Assembly (NCBI RefSeq): GCF_025370935.1
Contig: NC_133493.1
Span: 5,133,069 to 5,197,068, forward strand
Direction of reading: 5' to 3'
DNA: 64,000 bases
DNA from: Choristoneura fumiferana
Lineage: Eukaryota; Arthropoda; Insecta; Lepidoptera; Tortricidae
The position numbers were made by a program, and so were the translations under genes. How positions within the stretch are numbered: the stretch's first letter is position 1; every line of letters starts with the position of its first letter. Below are positions 11,278 to 23,532 of the stretch, one piece after another. A model generated the notes under the pieces. It did not search any database. It was not told the origin of the DNA and worked only from the letters and a program-made list of their open reading frames with translations.

Positions 11278-12001
11278 ATAAAAATATATGTTTATTTCTG
11301 TTAGAAAGTTAGAGGTATTTTGATTTTGGGAATCATTTTGTCCAAACCGTGTCAAATTGTCAATCTCCTTTCAGTCTAATCCGTCAAGCCGTTTTAGTGA
11401 GAAGGAATAACAAATACACATGATTCCTCGCATACATTACAGACTTTTGGATAATAATAGAAAATAATATTTTAAAAACACCAAGTATTGTTGCAGAGCA
11501 AAATTTCAACCGATTTCCCCATCAAAATACAAAAATATTTCCCTATAACCGTGACAAAACGCGCTCGCTAAAATGATAAACAAGCCAAATTAATTATTTG
11601 GGGGTATTTTGTTCAAATTTGTCTGAAGGTCGTCCCATAATCTATGAGTAGGATGGCGATGTGCCAACTGCCATTAATTCGCTGAATCGCGTCTGCATTT
11701 CTAAGGTTCGGCAGGAGTTACTAGAATTGTCTTTTTTTACTACTGTTTGATTTTGCGTGTAGTGCATGTGGGCTCTTCCAAAACGTACTTTTTTTTTCAA
11801 ACCGAGTCGTCAATAAAACGCTGACTTAGGAAAGATTCTATATTTCACCAGCTTTTATACACGGCTCACACAATTTTACGGGAATTGTTTGTGAAATCCA
11901 ACCTGTAGAGGAGAACAGACTGCCGGACAAACATACGAAAGTATTTCTGTCTAAGGTGTAACAATGATAACTTTTTAAACTTTCGTGATTTTCACTTTTC
12001 A
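11275..12001. other. No gene seen
   Basis: 11340..11460 resembles a common lepidopteran repeat ('CCGTCAAGCCGTTTTAGTGA...ACACATGATT'). Otherwise no recognised content. Confidence 0.35.
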
Positions 12002-12147
12002 TTAGTTAAATACCATAAATGGGACTTATCACCTTACATTTCCGTTTATCGTGACCACGGCCACTGTAATGTGGTCGAAACATCGAGGTACCTAAATATC
12101 ACTCGTGTTATTAGCGTGACAAGTCCCGTTTTTGGTATTTAACTAAA
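12002..12147. mobile_element. Foldback MITE with GGGACTTATCAC ends, copy 1
   Basis: Arms TTAGTTAAATACCATAAAT and the reverse at 12128..12147 enclose GTGACCACGGCCACTGTAAT and GTCGAAACATCGAGGTA. A second copy with the centre reversed lies at 50974..51152. Confidence 0.7.
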
Positions 12148-12175
12148 ACGATGATGCTCCGCTTGCGCATCAAAT

Positions 12176-12312
12176 TCAAAGTTTGACTGGTAGAGTTCCC
12201 TTAAAGGGACAAGTCCGCGTTGTACAAGTATCTCAAAGTTGGTCAATTGTATTCTGTTTCTTTTCTTTTGTACAATAAAGACTTTACATACATACATACA
12301 CACATACACATT
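12176..12312 (+). repeat. Retroposon 3' end, GTACAATAAAG type, copy 1
   Basis: TTGACTGGTAGAGTTCCCTT, GACAAGTCCGCGTTGTAC and TTGTACAATAAAGAC, then a (CATA)n tail. Reverse copies lie at 32668..32790 and, shorter, 57838..57905. Confidence 0.55.
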
Positions 12313-12598
12313 CACTCGGTCAATTAAAATCTGAAACGTTTACGGAACCGTTATTAGTTCAGCAATTTATGCTTAACCAATATTTTTTTTGCAAAAAGAC
12401 AGGCAATATTTTTTTGTCACAGGAACCCTGTTTCCATCAGATCTAAAATGATACATAGTTTTTACGCCGCTTGAATTAGTTTCCGATTACGGAATATTTA
12501 AAATTACTGTAGACACTTTGGTTCTTGATATATTTCTCATCCTTGTTTCGTATTAGGTAGTGGTAGAGCTAGGTTTTTAGGACGTTTTCATTAATATT

Positions 12599-13140
12599 CC
12601 CGTCTTAGAATAACACCTCTCCATTTCATCCGTGGATGTTGTAAGAGGCGACAAAGGATATAGGTTAAGGTATACAGTAGGCGACAGGTAAAAAATATTA
12701 AGCTCAGCTTAGATCTGCAAGAAAAATCGTGCAAGTTGTATTATATTCCTCCTCTCGACTGACCATGTGTGACCACCCTTAACTCGGCCTCGTGATGTAA
12801 TGCAACTTGCGCAATTTTTCTTACAGGTCTAAACTGGGCTTTATGGACGTCAAGCTTGTTGTGTGCGTGCATGTGCATGTGTGTGTTATGTCTGATTTAG
12901 TTCTCTCATTACGCTACCAGGTAGCGCTTGTTACCATACATGCTAATTCGGCCATGGAGTTGTCACTCTTTTTCTCTATAGGTACTAATATTGTTTGGCG
13001 ACAGGCTAGCAACCTGTCACTATTGTACTATTTTTCTCAAACTTAAAACTTGAAATTTTTAAAAGTGTCTCAGAAGCGGTAACGTTTCGTGTGCTCTGCC
13101 TACCCCATTTGGGAATACAGGCGTGATGTTTGTGTGTGTC
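12599..13140 (+). mobile_element. GT-tailed retroposon, copy 2, split by an insertion
   Basis: The two halves, 12599..12688 and 12997..13140, match copy 1 when joined. Between them lies 308 bp bounded by direct repeats of GGCGACAGG (12680..12688 and 12997..13005), as expected for a target-site duplication. Confidence 0.65.
12689..12996. mobile_element. 308-bp insertion holding a foldback
   Basis: It contains inverted arms at 12699..12740 and 12800..12842 (core GCAAGAAAAATCGTGCAAGTT and reverse), then a GTGCATGTG-rich stretch. One arm recurs at 59989..60041. The 9-bp flanking repeat suggests transposition into the older retroposon. Confidence 0.55.
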
Positions 13141-13330
13141 TGTTTCATTAATATCTGTCACAACGGAGTGTGCAAAAATATCTGAGACGACTGGCGATAG
13201 AAATAGAGTCTTGTCAGATATTTATGCACGCTTTCTTGTGTCAGATGTTGGGTTGTGGGGGGGGGGGATTGGGGTGTCTTTGTTGTGTGCTGGTGTGGTG
13301 ACTGAATCATCACAAGATCACGATAACGAA
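13130..13330. repeat. Diverged copy of the TATCTG foldback; G11 run
   Basis: ATTAATATCTGTCACAACGG, TGCAAAAATATCTGAGACG and TTATGCACGCTTTCTTGTGTC match the MITE at 31014..31144. A run of 11 G lies at 13257..13267. Confidence 0.5.
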
Positions 13331-13387
13331 GTTTGAATTTTGTTAGCTTATCTGCAATGGTTGCAACTTTATAATTAACTAATCTCT

Positions 13388-13517
13388 GCAGGGCTACTAC
13401 GAAACTGGAAACTCGAAGTTCTTGTCGTGCGGTCCCTCTCGCTCTCGTATTAAATAGTATAAGTGTCAGAGGGACCGCAACATGAACTCCGAGTTTCGAG
13501 TTTCGTAGTAGCTCTGC
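13388..13517. mobile_element. GGGCTACTACGAAACT foldback MITE, copy 1
   Basis: Nearly perfect 35-bp arms: GGGCTACTACGAAACTGGAA and its reverse at the right end. The centre holds GGTCCCTCTCGCTCTCGTAT and GTCAGAGGGACCGCA. Copy 2 lies at 53810..53942. Confidence 0.72.
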
Positions 13518-13834
13518 TGGTGTTTCTCATTTTGTCGGGTCTTGTTACGCTTGCTGCTCATCTTAATTTATCATTGCATTGTAATTAGTTAATTGTAGGT
13601 AGCCCCTCTTATTTATTTAGTTACAAAAATTTAAAAATTTAATGCACAAACACTTAAAAAAGTCAGTACTCAGATCCCTAGACAAATTCGATGTTTTGAC
13701 TCATTCATTAGTTATGCCTATTGTCACTACTTTTCAAAATGCTCGTACTTCAAAATTGATAATTTTTCTGATTGAACTTTAAGATCATTAATTCAAGGGT
13801 CAATTTTGCTGACGTATAGATTTGAGATACGAGA
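13518..13834. other. No gene seen
   Basis: A+T-rich sequence with no recognised feature. Confidence 0.35.
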
Positions 13835-14156
13835 TTTTTAGGGTTCCATACCCAGAGGTTAAAACAGAAACCCTATTAAGTACTACTAAGACTTTGCTGT
13901 CTGTCCGTCCATCTGTCAACAGGTTGTATCTCATGAACCGTGATAGCTGGACAATTGAAATTTTCACAGATTTTGTATTACTGTGGCCGCTATAAGAACA
14001 AATACTAAAAACACAATAAAGTAAATATTTAAGGGGCTCCCATACAACAAACGTGTTTTTTTGCTGTTTTTTGCTAATGTCTAATAAATGTTGTAGGTAT
14101 AGATGGTGCGGAACCCTTCATGCGCGAGTCCGACTCGCACTTGGCGGGTTTTTTTC
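13835..14156 (-). mobile_element. 'GGTTCCG' dispersed element, reverse copy of the 5340 subtype
   Basis: TTTTTAGGGTTCCATACCC at one end, GGAACCCTTCATGCGCGAGT and CCGACTCGCACTTGGCGGG at the other. The body matches 5340..5644 in reverse, including ATCTCATGAACCGTGATAG. Confidence 0.7.
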
Positions 14157-14532
14157 AAAGTAGTGACGCTAAGTATATTGAAATGTTCAACACCGTCTAG
14201 GGATATAAAATATCCGTAGGCACTTTTAATGAGTGCTATAACTTATAAGAAAACGCAGCACCAAAATCATTTGACGTTTCAACTTTTAGATCTCTCGAAA
14301 GATTCTGAACAAAAAACTTTTTTCTCGTCCTTCATTCAACTTATTTGTATAAAACGTGTTTGAAATGTAAATCTGAGCAGATTAGGTATAATCAGGGACT
14401 AATGCGATAAACTCCGGAGTTTCTTAACAGGCTTGCAACCAACTGGAGTCTTTATAAAAGTATCTTGAATCGTATTATGTGCAGACGGAATGTTCTCCAA
14501 AAATTTTGGAGTAGGCATTTTTATTATTTTAT
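14157..14532. other. No gene seen
   Basis: No coding or repeat signal recognised. Confidence 0.3.
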
Positions 14533-14697
14533 TTACGGCGAAGGAAAACATCGCGAGGAAACCTGCACAAACCTGCGAAGCAATTCAATGGTGTGTATGA
14601 AGTTTCGAACTCGCGAATGAACTACGGCCCAATCCCTCTCATTCTGAGAGTAGGCCTGTGCCCAGCAGTAGGACGTATAAAGGCTCTGATGAAAATG
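14533..14697 (+). mobile_element. tRNA-derived SINE, copy 3, 5' truncated
   Basis: It begins inside the body (ACGGCGAAGGAAAACATCGC) and keeps AGGCCTGTGCCCAGCAGT and a decayed GATGA tail. The Pol III promoter is lost. Confidence 0.72.
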
Positions 14698-14729
14698 ACC
14701 CCTAAACTAGACAGTTTTGAATTGCCAAA

Positions 14730-14878
14730 GACTTCCTGCCAAGTTTATTGTGGCGCATACTTCTCGGCAATGATGGTCTTTCTGGAAGCGCTGGTAGTTT
14801 TAAATAATGACGTGTAAAAGTGGCCTTGCGGCCTATTTACTGAACAAATAATTAAAATTTGAATTTTTGAATTTGAAC
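14730..14878 (+). repeat. Non-LTR 3' end with (TTTGAA)n tail, copy 1
   Basis: CTTCTCGGCAATGATGGTC, GACGTGTAAAAGTGGCC, CGGCCTATTTACTGAA, then TTTGAATTTTTGAATTTGAA. Copies at 58091..58240 (+) and 48088..48246 (-). Confidence 0.6.
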
Positions 14879-14879
14879 A

Positions 14880-15629
14880 TTTCAATATAGGCATAGTACT
14901 ACTGAATGAAAACATCTTTGTCTAGGAATAATGAGTATTTAAAGACTTTATGATAAGTTTAGGTACTCATCAAATCAAAAGAATTATAGATGATTGGTTA
15001 GAATAGTAATAAATTAGGTATAATAATTTGGTGGAACTTATGCTCAGGATGTATTAGATATCCCAAATAATGTTCGACCCGTGATGCTAGACAATTTTAT
15101 CTTTTCAAGGTAACTTAAACTGTACTACATTTTGAGACTAAAATATGGATTCTAGAGTACGTACGATGAATTCAAACGACCCAACGTTGGGTGAAAACCG
15201 ACTTTCCGATGTCTGTTCTAATATCCGACCACTTTCAACCCCTTTAAACCCTTCATATAATATTAACATTAGATGAAGGGCGTGGCTGACAAAGTTAACT
15301 TTCATCAAATCCTTGGCAAAAGCTCCTGCAAAAAACTTTGCATGCTTTCTAAATTCAGGCGATGCTTCACTGCCGAGTAGCTCCTTAGTTTATACCGAGA
15401 CCAAATTCTTTCTGCTTAGAGGATAACTGTCATCTTTGGGACAGCTCTGCTTACATATCGGATGCTTCAGTTTTGGTGGAACAGCGAACGATAAAACAAA
15501 TCAGTGACGACTTTGTGGTAATTTTTTGCCACCAAAACCTTCGTTACTAAAGCTTTCGCCACCGTAGTAGATAGGCTATTGATATTCTATAAGCTTTGCA
15601 TCGGATAGTCCTGTATCAACGCTTTGCAA
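14880..15629. other. No gene seen
   Basis: No recognised domain or repeat; short chance frames only. Confidence 0.3.
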
Positions 15630-15916
15630 TAATAGCCAAGTGAATTAGCTCGTTGAAGTGGCAATGGGTAGCCTTATAACAAGGAGAACAGATGGGCGTT
15701 GAGGCTGAAAAGTTCTAGAATCCCGCGGAGACCGTGGGTCGGTAAGCGCAGCGTAGGACGACCACCAATGAGATAGATGGATGACCTGGTTAAAGCCGTG
15801 GGTGGTGCAGATCACGGTGGATGCAGATCACTCCCAAACAAAGCAGCTGGTGGTCGAAGGGGGAGGCCTACGTCCAACAGTGAGTATCCTACGGCTGGTA
15901 ACCATGATGATGATAA
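15630..15916 (+). pseudogene. RTE-type pol C-terminal remnant with (ATG)n tail
   Basis: Reads ISSLKWQW then RRTDGR, stops, VLESRGDR, then a frame-broken DDL...GGGLRPTV, and (GATGAT)n near 15905. Several stops and frameshifts. Confidence 0.72.
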
Positions 15917-18784
15917 ACGCTTTGCCACACGAAATCGTATCACAGGTTCCTGCATAGCACCGCAGTTAGTTATGTGTGGGAGCCCTAAGTGAACGATGTA
16001 GTAAATTTCTGACATCAACATACCCGTCTAAAATAATTATTAAAATAGAAATACCTCCTTTACTTTTCCCAACTCCCCCGTCTCGTGTATTACACAGCCA
16101 ACCCGCAAACAATCTGTATCTTAACTAATAAACTTATCAGGAGCTCGGCCAAACTTGGCCAAATTCGGCAAACCACTTGGCAAGTCGAGCGTGGCGGTAA
16201 ACTCTGCCAAGTACTTGGTATACATGGAAGATGTTACGGATTGATGGAGCAAAGTATGTTTGAAGGTTATTGTTCTGTTGTATGAAGTTCAGGGTTCGGC
16301 GGGCATTTTTTTTCGATTCAGGGAAGACAGGCAAAGATTAACCTGGATATAAAGAGCAAAGTTCGGTCACAGAATAGTACCTATAGGTACTTGCACGTAA
16401 ATAATATTAATTATTACAGATGTTCGGAAAGATCTTTCAATAGGTAAAGAGCGTGGCAATTTAAAATATAGAATTTTAGTTAAGAACTTACGTTGAATTG
16501 AGTTTTAAATATGACTAGCTGTTGCTCGCGACTTTGTCTGTAATTATTTCGCTCATTGCTATACCGTGGATATCATGCAGATTTTCTTATCTACTATCCT
16601 ATTTTCTTCACAGGGTAAAAGCTGCTCCAAATTAAAAGAGGTAGGTAAGAGACAGACATATATGCACAGTAGCTTTCGCATTTCTAATATAAAACTTTTC
16701 TTAAATTCTTTAAATTTGTTGGTTATTTTAATCTACAAATGTACGAATAATGCATGCTACTAAACTCCAAACAATTTTAAATTATTTTTATCTATTTTTT
16801 ATTCATGAATGTCATACTTATTAGATCTTTTTATATTTTCAAAACTTATGTTATCTGTGTTCTTCTCCAGCAACGGTAGCAAGAACAAAAACTTCATTAA
16901 ATAAAAAAGGCCAGTGACACTTTTTTAAATTTAAAATTTCACCACTCATTTTTACTAAAACTAAACTCCTAACGTGAAATTCCAGCCAGCAAGCAAAGTG
17001 AAACATTAAGCTTTTTGATAGACACGGATGTTTTTTCAACATCCTGGCATTTCAGATTAAATTGTGAATGCTAGTATTTTGCGCCAATTTAAACGTGAAT
17101 TTTCGGATGAGCAGTTTTAGCGCGTTTTTCTGAAAATTTGAATATGGAATTATATAGGTAGGTTAAAGATTCACTTTTATTGCAACGGATGGTGACAGAA
17201 TGCATCAATCTAGGGTATAAGTACATCCAACTGCTGGACAAAGCCTACCTGTCCTACCATGACGAGAGGACTTGATGTTTTAGTGCTCACGTTGCCTAAA
17301 GTAATAGCTAAGTCGCGACTTCTGCTCGAGAGGTTATAGATCCCAACCACTATGCTACCACATTATCCAATGCAAAGAAACAATTTGTATTAGTGTAAAC
17401 GCATTTTGAGACTTGGATTTAAAATCATTATAATTTTTCTAATTCTACGTGAATTCGCTCTGCTCTAATAGACAGATCCCTGACATCTAAAAAACAAATC
17501 ACGATCGGCTGTAGCAAAATCTCTCACAATTCCCAGTAAAACAATTTAACCAAAAATGAATATTTTCACGACTGAATAAAAAGCGATTTTGAAACTGTAT
17601 ATTCGTTTCACAGCTAGCCAACCGTCACGTCAGGACGTGTTAAAAAAAAAACGAAAAATAGAAATTGGACGGTGTCACTATTGCACGAATCAAAATAGTT
17701 TCGTTTGACATTTATCACGTTATTGTCAAATAGTATTTTATTCATGACTAGATACAGAGTGATTCTGCTGTCATGCTCGGAATTTTTCAATAATTGTATA
17801 CAACTTGTTACAACGTGTCTTGTAATTGCGTGAACCATTTACCTTTTTTTATGAATATAATTGGAGTAACACAAATCTCACATCAGATATTCTTGTTTTA
17901 ATTTCAATGTTCAATGCACGCACTTTGCCAACTAAAAAATAAAAAGTTTTTCTTCGTTTGTTCACATTAACAATAATTAAATGCGCATGGCCTTACATAC
18001 ACGAGAGAATCCCAAATTTAAATTTTCCAGGTGCATTTGCATAGCAGCTGACACTGGCCATTTCCATTTCAATTCGGTTATCTACTCCCGCCGGGTGCTG
18101 GCAGCCGATAAAATTTAAAAACCGAACGGTTTAGAATATCCTGAAGACTTGCCAGCCAGTTACAATTAGGTTTAGCTTTTTTTTAATCTTATTGGAGCTG
18201 AAAAAGATACAGAGGAGGTTTTATTCAGTTTTAATATTTTTGTTGGATTTGGTAATATTGATGATTATAATATTGGAATCTTAGATACACGGACGAGTTA
18301 ATCATTCAGATTATTGCTGAACTTTTGCTAGTTCATAATGTTCGATTAAAAATATTGTAGTCGTAGTCAGCTGTCAATTAAGTGTAACAGCTTCTTAAGT
18401 GTCAAACTTTAAATTGCCTGTGCTTAGGAATGTTATTTTATTATATTAATTAACGATAATATAAAATCTAGCAACTTAACACAGAATGGATGGTGTTCAT
18501 ATACCTTTTTTCAGTGCTCAATTTGATTCTACGACAGTAATTTAATATGAGTACAAACGTTTTGAGCAATTTTTATTATGTCAACGTTCGTCAAGAAAAT
18601 ACGACTAAAAAAATCCAAAAATTACAGTCACTGCTTTATTAACAAAGCTCAAATAATGAGACAATTAAAAAAAGTTGAGGTTTAATACTATCCTCACCAT
18701 CATCTTAAATACTATTACAGAAATGTCAAGGAAATTGTAAATTAGGTACGTTACGCTTGACCCCTGCGGTAACTAAGCGCCGAG
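15917..18784. other. Long gene-free stretch
   Basis: No exon-like frame. Weak items: a 'GCTGTTGCTCGCGACTTTGTC' repeat fragment near 16517 and an RTE-tail-like 'CCAACTGCTGGACAAAGCCTA' near 17227. The rest is plain A+T-rich sequence. Confidence 0.35.
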
Positions 18785-19208
18785 ATAATGAGGGCTGTCG
18801 TTTTTTGTCTCACTAGATGGCGCACTGTTGCGTGAGGTTTTTAAATATGGCTTTCAAAGTCTGTTATCACGGGCGTGAAAACAAAGTTTAGATTAAAATC
18901 AAATTTAATACACCTTAAAACCGTACCATAAAAATATCGAGCATGCCACAGTGTTGCATAGTCCCCGTTTTGTTCGGAAAAAAGGGAGGACAAAGGTTTC
19001 CGAAGATAAAACTGTCTCAAACACAGACAATTGCCCGGAACGCATTTTTGCCATAATTAATTTCAGATATTGCATAATATTCACAAAATTATTCTAATTA
19101 TAAATAAACCCGTTTAGCTCACCCAGAAACTATGAGATTTGACATTTCAGAGACCTCACGCTACACTAGCGCCTCTAGTGGCGAATTCATACGCGATTGC
19201 CCTCATTT
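18785..19208. mobile_element. ATGAGGGC foldback element
   Basis: The ends share diverged inverted sequence over about 60 bp: AATGAGGGCTGTCG at the left, CGCGATTGCCCTCATT at the right, and GCGTGAGGT mirrored by ACCTCACGC. The centre is A+T-rich without a frame. Confidence 0.55.
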
Positions 19209-19443
19209 ATGGAAATGGCATGAAAATGTCACCACAGTATTTATATACAGTAATTAGTCAGATAATTTTAGGTGTAGTATATTTTTTTAAATAGCCTGGT
19301 AAATTGTATGCTGGGCAAAAGCATCTCCTCTTTACCTCCAGTAGTAAGTTAAGAACGGCCCCATCAGATACCTTTTTTACAGGACCATTAGAAAAGTATA
19401 TACCTACACGAAATAAAAAATAAAAACCAATTGCCTTAAATAA

Positions 19444-19591
19444 TTGGGCGTCCTGAGGCACAGTGGGTGGACGACCTTAATAGGGTCGCTGGCGGCGGAT
19501 GGATGCGTGTGGCTGAAGACAGTGTTGTGGCGCGCCATGGAAGAGGCCCTTTCTCCAGCAGTGGACTGCTGTAGGCTGATGATGATGATGG
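19444..19591 (+). pseudogene. RTE-type 3' end, second subfamily
   Basis: Reads GRPEAQWVDDLNRVAGGGWM RVAEDS in one frame, then stops before the (GATGAT)n tail. The WVDDL...GGW spelling differs from the RWSDDL type at 27150. Confidence 0.75.
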
Positions 19592-20640
19592 CCTTAATTT
19601 TTTTTTAATATATTATACTAAAACGAAAAAAGAAGCCTATGTACGTAGTAGTCTAAAACTTGTTAACTAACTTGAACTTCAACACGGGACCCATTATCAG
19701 GGCGGGACCCATTATCTACTGGGAATTTTTGAGCCGGTCACGATATCGAATGGGTCCCGACTGTTAAACTTTAAGTTACTTAACAGAGTTTCAGAATTAT
19801 TTTTATTTTTAGTATCGCAGGATACACACAAAGTTGCAAGCAACAGCTCTTATTAAAATAAGAATACAATACAATACAAATATTTTTTTATTTAGATTTA
19901 GTTTTATAAGAAACGCAGGCCTTGTATTTGAAAGCCCGTACGACAATAATAATTGCATACCACAAATCAGTACAGTAATTTTATTCAAAGACGAAATGCA
20001 GAGTAGAAAATAATACAGTAAGAATATGACACTTATAAAACATCTATACACGAACCTGTATCCAAACTAGCTTAGCAACCAGATTTATCAAACCGAGAAT
20101 TTCGAATGCAATATTGAGCAAATCCGATCTCGTGTGGCACTACTTTATTCCAAACACTCACGTCATACCTCACCCAATTTAAAAAGACCTGTATCTTCTT
20201 AGTTTAAAAGTGTATCCGTGTGTCAAAATAAACTGGTACACTCTCCAGTAATACCACATGCGACCACTATAATTATGACCTGGAGTTTCTAAGGTTAGGA
20301 GTCCATTCGTGTATCAAACTTGACTGGTTTATTCTTGTACAAAAATCATGTGTGAATATGGTTACAAAATGTGTATATTTCGTGAAGGAAGAAATTATTT
20401 TGTAGGATCCAATTTACTAGGAGTACTTGGGTTTTTTTTTAGATCTAGATATATTTAAGAAGGGTATGTTGGTAGAAAATACTAAGTATGCATATGAGTA
20501 GAGATCAACAGAATGTAGGGGTTACTTGGGTTGTTGGAGTAGGTATTTGTATTTCAACCGACTGAGTCTATGATGTAGGATACAACTTTAGGACAAAGAG
20601 AATTAGAACACATTATTTTTTATTGGTAAACTACAGTGCT
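19592..20640. other. No gene seen
   Basis: Includes the dispersed repeat 19724..19790 (pair of 346..415) and, at 19861..19878, an (ATACA)n run that may be a reverse-strand retroposon tail. The 80-codon minus frame at 19809..20051 has no recognised domain. Confidence 0.4.
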
Positions 20641-21436
20641 CGCTTGTTGTAAACAAAAATGACACAATACAAAAAGTGCTACTGTTCAGTATGGCGATTA
20701 ACTAGAGGTGTGTTCACTTTTAAACATTCAAACTATGTATTGGTTAGTTGTCTTCCAATTTGACAGTTACTTAGAAATAAAAAATGTGTGGCTGTAACAA
20801 AATGATGAGTTTAAAAAAAGTTCAGTAAATTAGTGTCATTTTTCTTTTTAACAGTGCTGCATATTTTTGGGATAGATATATAATATATATATATACTTAC
20901 TTTAAGCTTCGCAGTGTCATTTTGATAAAAGAGTCGTTTTTCATTTTCAAAATTTTATCTCAATTTTCTTCTACTTTTTCAATCAATGACTTTATTTGAA
21001 CAAAAAGTACAGTTTATGATTAACGTTATAAAACTTTCTTTAACCATTCTTATTTGAAAACTGACACTAAACGAAAAGTGTCTGTTCATGGTTTAATTTT
21101 ATAGTTTATTTTGAAACAATGTTACTCAAAGAGTGGCACTATACGAAAACGTCATTATCCGAAAAGTGTCACTTTTTCATTCACCCTCACAACAGCTCCG
21201 CTCCGTGCTTGGTCTCGGAGATTTCTTTGGACTGATTTAGTGACGCTTTTTAACTTACGGTATCAACGCAACGTTTGGGCAATAGGTAAGTGACACTATC
21301 GCCATCTTTCGGCAGCTAATGTAAATATGAAGGTAAGTGTCTTTGCATTGCGTGTGTCTCACCAGATAGTTTGTAGATGGCGGGTAAACTAAAATTGTCA
21401 TTTTTTGTTTAGTGTCATTTTTGTTTTCAACAAGCG
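20641..21436. mobile_element. 0.8-kb non-autonomous element with reiterated GTGTCA motifs
   Basis: The ends are inverted: CGCTTGTTGTAAACAAAAATG (20641) and CATTTTTGTTTTCAACAAGCG (to 21436). Inside, AGTGTCA/TGACACT motifs recur on both strands, with nearby ACGAAAAGTGTC and CCGAAAAGTGTCAC. No transposase frame. Reiterated subterminal motifs are typical transposase-binding arrays; the superfamily is not clear. Confidence 0.55.
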
Positions 21437-21948
21437 TTCTGGCAAAACCAACAAATAAACTTTTAACAAAACATTCATACTTGCATAGTACCTGGGCGAT
21501 GGAGCTTTGCTCGAGCTAAAACTCGTTAATAAGCTTTTTCTCAGAGATAAGACCAAGCTAGATCGATTTATCGTCCCCGAAAACCCTTACATACCAGATT
21601 TTATCGAAATCGTTGGAGCCGTTTCGCAGATTCTAATTATTTATAAAAATGACATAAAAAACAATTACGTACTCCATAGGTAAGTGCACCGCATTGCATA
21701 AAATAACTGCGTTAAAAACAATAAGAAGAATTTAAAAATCCTTTAAAACCTTTTTAGAATCAAACTATACTTCACACGGCATAATGCATTATAAATATAA
21801 AAACATACGAATGCTTTTCATTATAGAGTAATAAATTTGATGTTGACGTGTTTTATTCTAAAATATCTACACTATATTTTTCTCATTTTCTGTTTAGTTC
21901 AGCAGAAGGCTCAGTTCATTGACTGAACTTTACCTGGTTATCAAACTT

Positions 21949-22266
21949 CATCATCATCACCATCATCATCATCAGTCTAAAGCAGTCCACTGATGGACAT
22001 AGGCCTCCCTCAAAGAACGCCATTGTGCCCTGTCTTCGGCTAGAGCTAGACGCATCCAGCTTGTAGAAGCTGCAACAACCTTTCGCAGGTCGTCACTCCA
22101 CCTTGCCGGAGGGGCGTCCTACACTAAATTTGCCAAGACACAGTCTCTAGGTACCTACTCAAGAACTCGTTTACTTCAGCGGTTGTCGGTTCTTCGACAG
22201 ATATGACCACCCCACTGCCACTTCAACTTGCTGATTCTCTCAGCTATGTCGATGACCTTATTCTTC
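21949..22266 (-). pseudogene. RTE-type pol C-terminal remnant with tail
   Basis: The (ATG)n tail (21949..21974) leads on the minus strand to degenerate GEAYVHQW, DDLRKV and, further up, WQWGGH and VIDIAERIS-like segments. Frame broken. Confidence 0.7.
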
Positions 22267-23315
22267 TTACATAATCATAAGTTAAAAACCAATGTTCTTT
22301 TACCTTCTTTTGCTAAATATGTGTGAACAACAGAAAGCACAAGAGTAGGTAAGTTTTTACACGAGCAAATTTAATTAAAACTACTTACTAATTTTTAATT
22401 TCAAACTAATTTTTTAATTTTGCAACCAGTGGATTTGTTAAGAAAACTTCAGGCCGTTGTTTTTTGAATAAAAAAAACTGCTTACATAAAAAGGACGCGT
22501 TCTCGTATCGCGCCCTAAATATGTTAAAAGGTTATGCGTCTGATTATTATTCAGTAACACGTAACGCAAGGCAGGGCGGCTGTGTAGGAGACACGTACGG
22601 TCGCAACAAACTACTGCCAGCGATCAGAAGGCAAGTTTCATTAACATTGCGTGTGAAATAATATACTTACCAGGTGTACTATAATAAAATACAGAAATTT
22701 TCCTCGTTTGAAAACACAATTACGCATTATCATAAGTACACAATACGCATAATATAATTTAGCATAAATTAACATAGCAGAAATTTGAAAAAAATATATA
22801 TGTTGTATAACTCTTTATAGATAGAGATTTATTTACACATATTCGATACACAGAAAAAACACGTTACGATGAAATAATAATTAAAAAAAAACATCGATAA
22901 GTATAAAGTAGTGTTCTTGAATTGAATTTAATCACTATTAGTGGAAGAAAAATGAATGATAAGGAAGAGAAAAAAAAAACAAAATGCACGGCTGCATTCG
23001 ACAACATTGTGAAATAAAATAACAAACGAATATTTTTATCTACTCGTATACCATTCCAGCTACGCCATGTGATTGAAACTATCTGATATTATCACTTCAT
23101 AATAACCTGAAATGTCCAAAAACAAATTATTTACTCAGAATATTCCGCAATGCGCCCTAGCTTGCTTATAAATCATAAACTTGAACGTATTCCGGATAAC
23201 CCCAAACCGAGTAATATTTTTATTCCTTAACTCGAACACGCAAGGTTTAAAATTTCCTGTTTTACATGCAAAGGTAAGCTTGTTTCGGGCGGTAAACTAG
23301 CTATGTGAATATCAC
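22267..23315. other. No gene seen
   Basis: A+T-rich with homopurine and poly-A runs. The 65-codon frame at 22464..22661 has no recognised domain. Confidence 0.35.
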
Positions 23316-23532
23316 TTTAAGCATTAAACTAACCGGAGGTGTCATACGCATAGAATTTTGCACAAAAATACATTTACAACGAAGGGTGAGGCTGCATACG
23401 TATGTACATGAAATTAAACTAACTGAAGGTCACATTACAATGGAAATTGATTGAGCATGAGCATGTCCTTGCTTTAAAAAAGCAAACCCTTAGTAGTCAC
23501 TGACGTCTCCAGTTAGTTTAATGCTCTAAGCA
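23316..23532. repeat. Foldback repeat with ATTAAACTAAC ends
   Basis: Arms near 23316..23345 (TTTAAGCATTAAACTAACC) and 23505..23532 (AGTTAGTTTAATGCTCTAAG), with an extra internal ATTAAACTAACTGAAGGTCA. MITE-like. Confidence 0.5.

Noticed and set aside
17216..17258. RTE 3' end on the minus strand
   Set aside because: Only about 25 bp resemble the family (CCAACTGCTGGACAAAGCC); too short to call.
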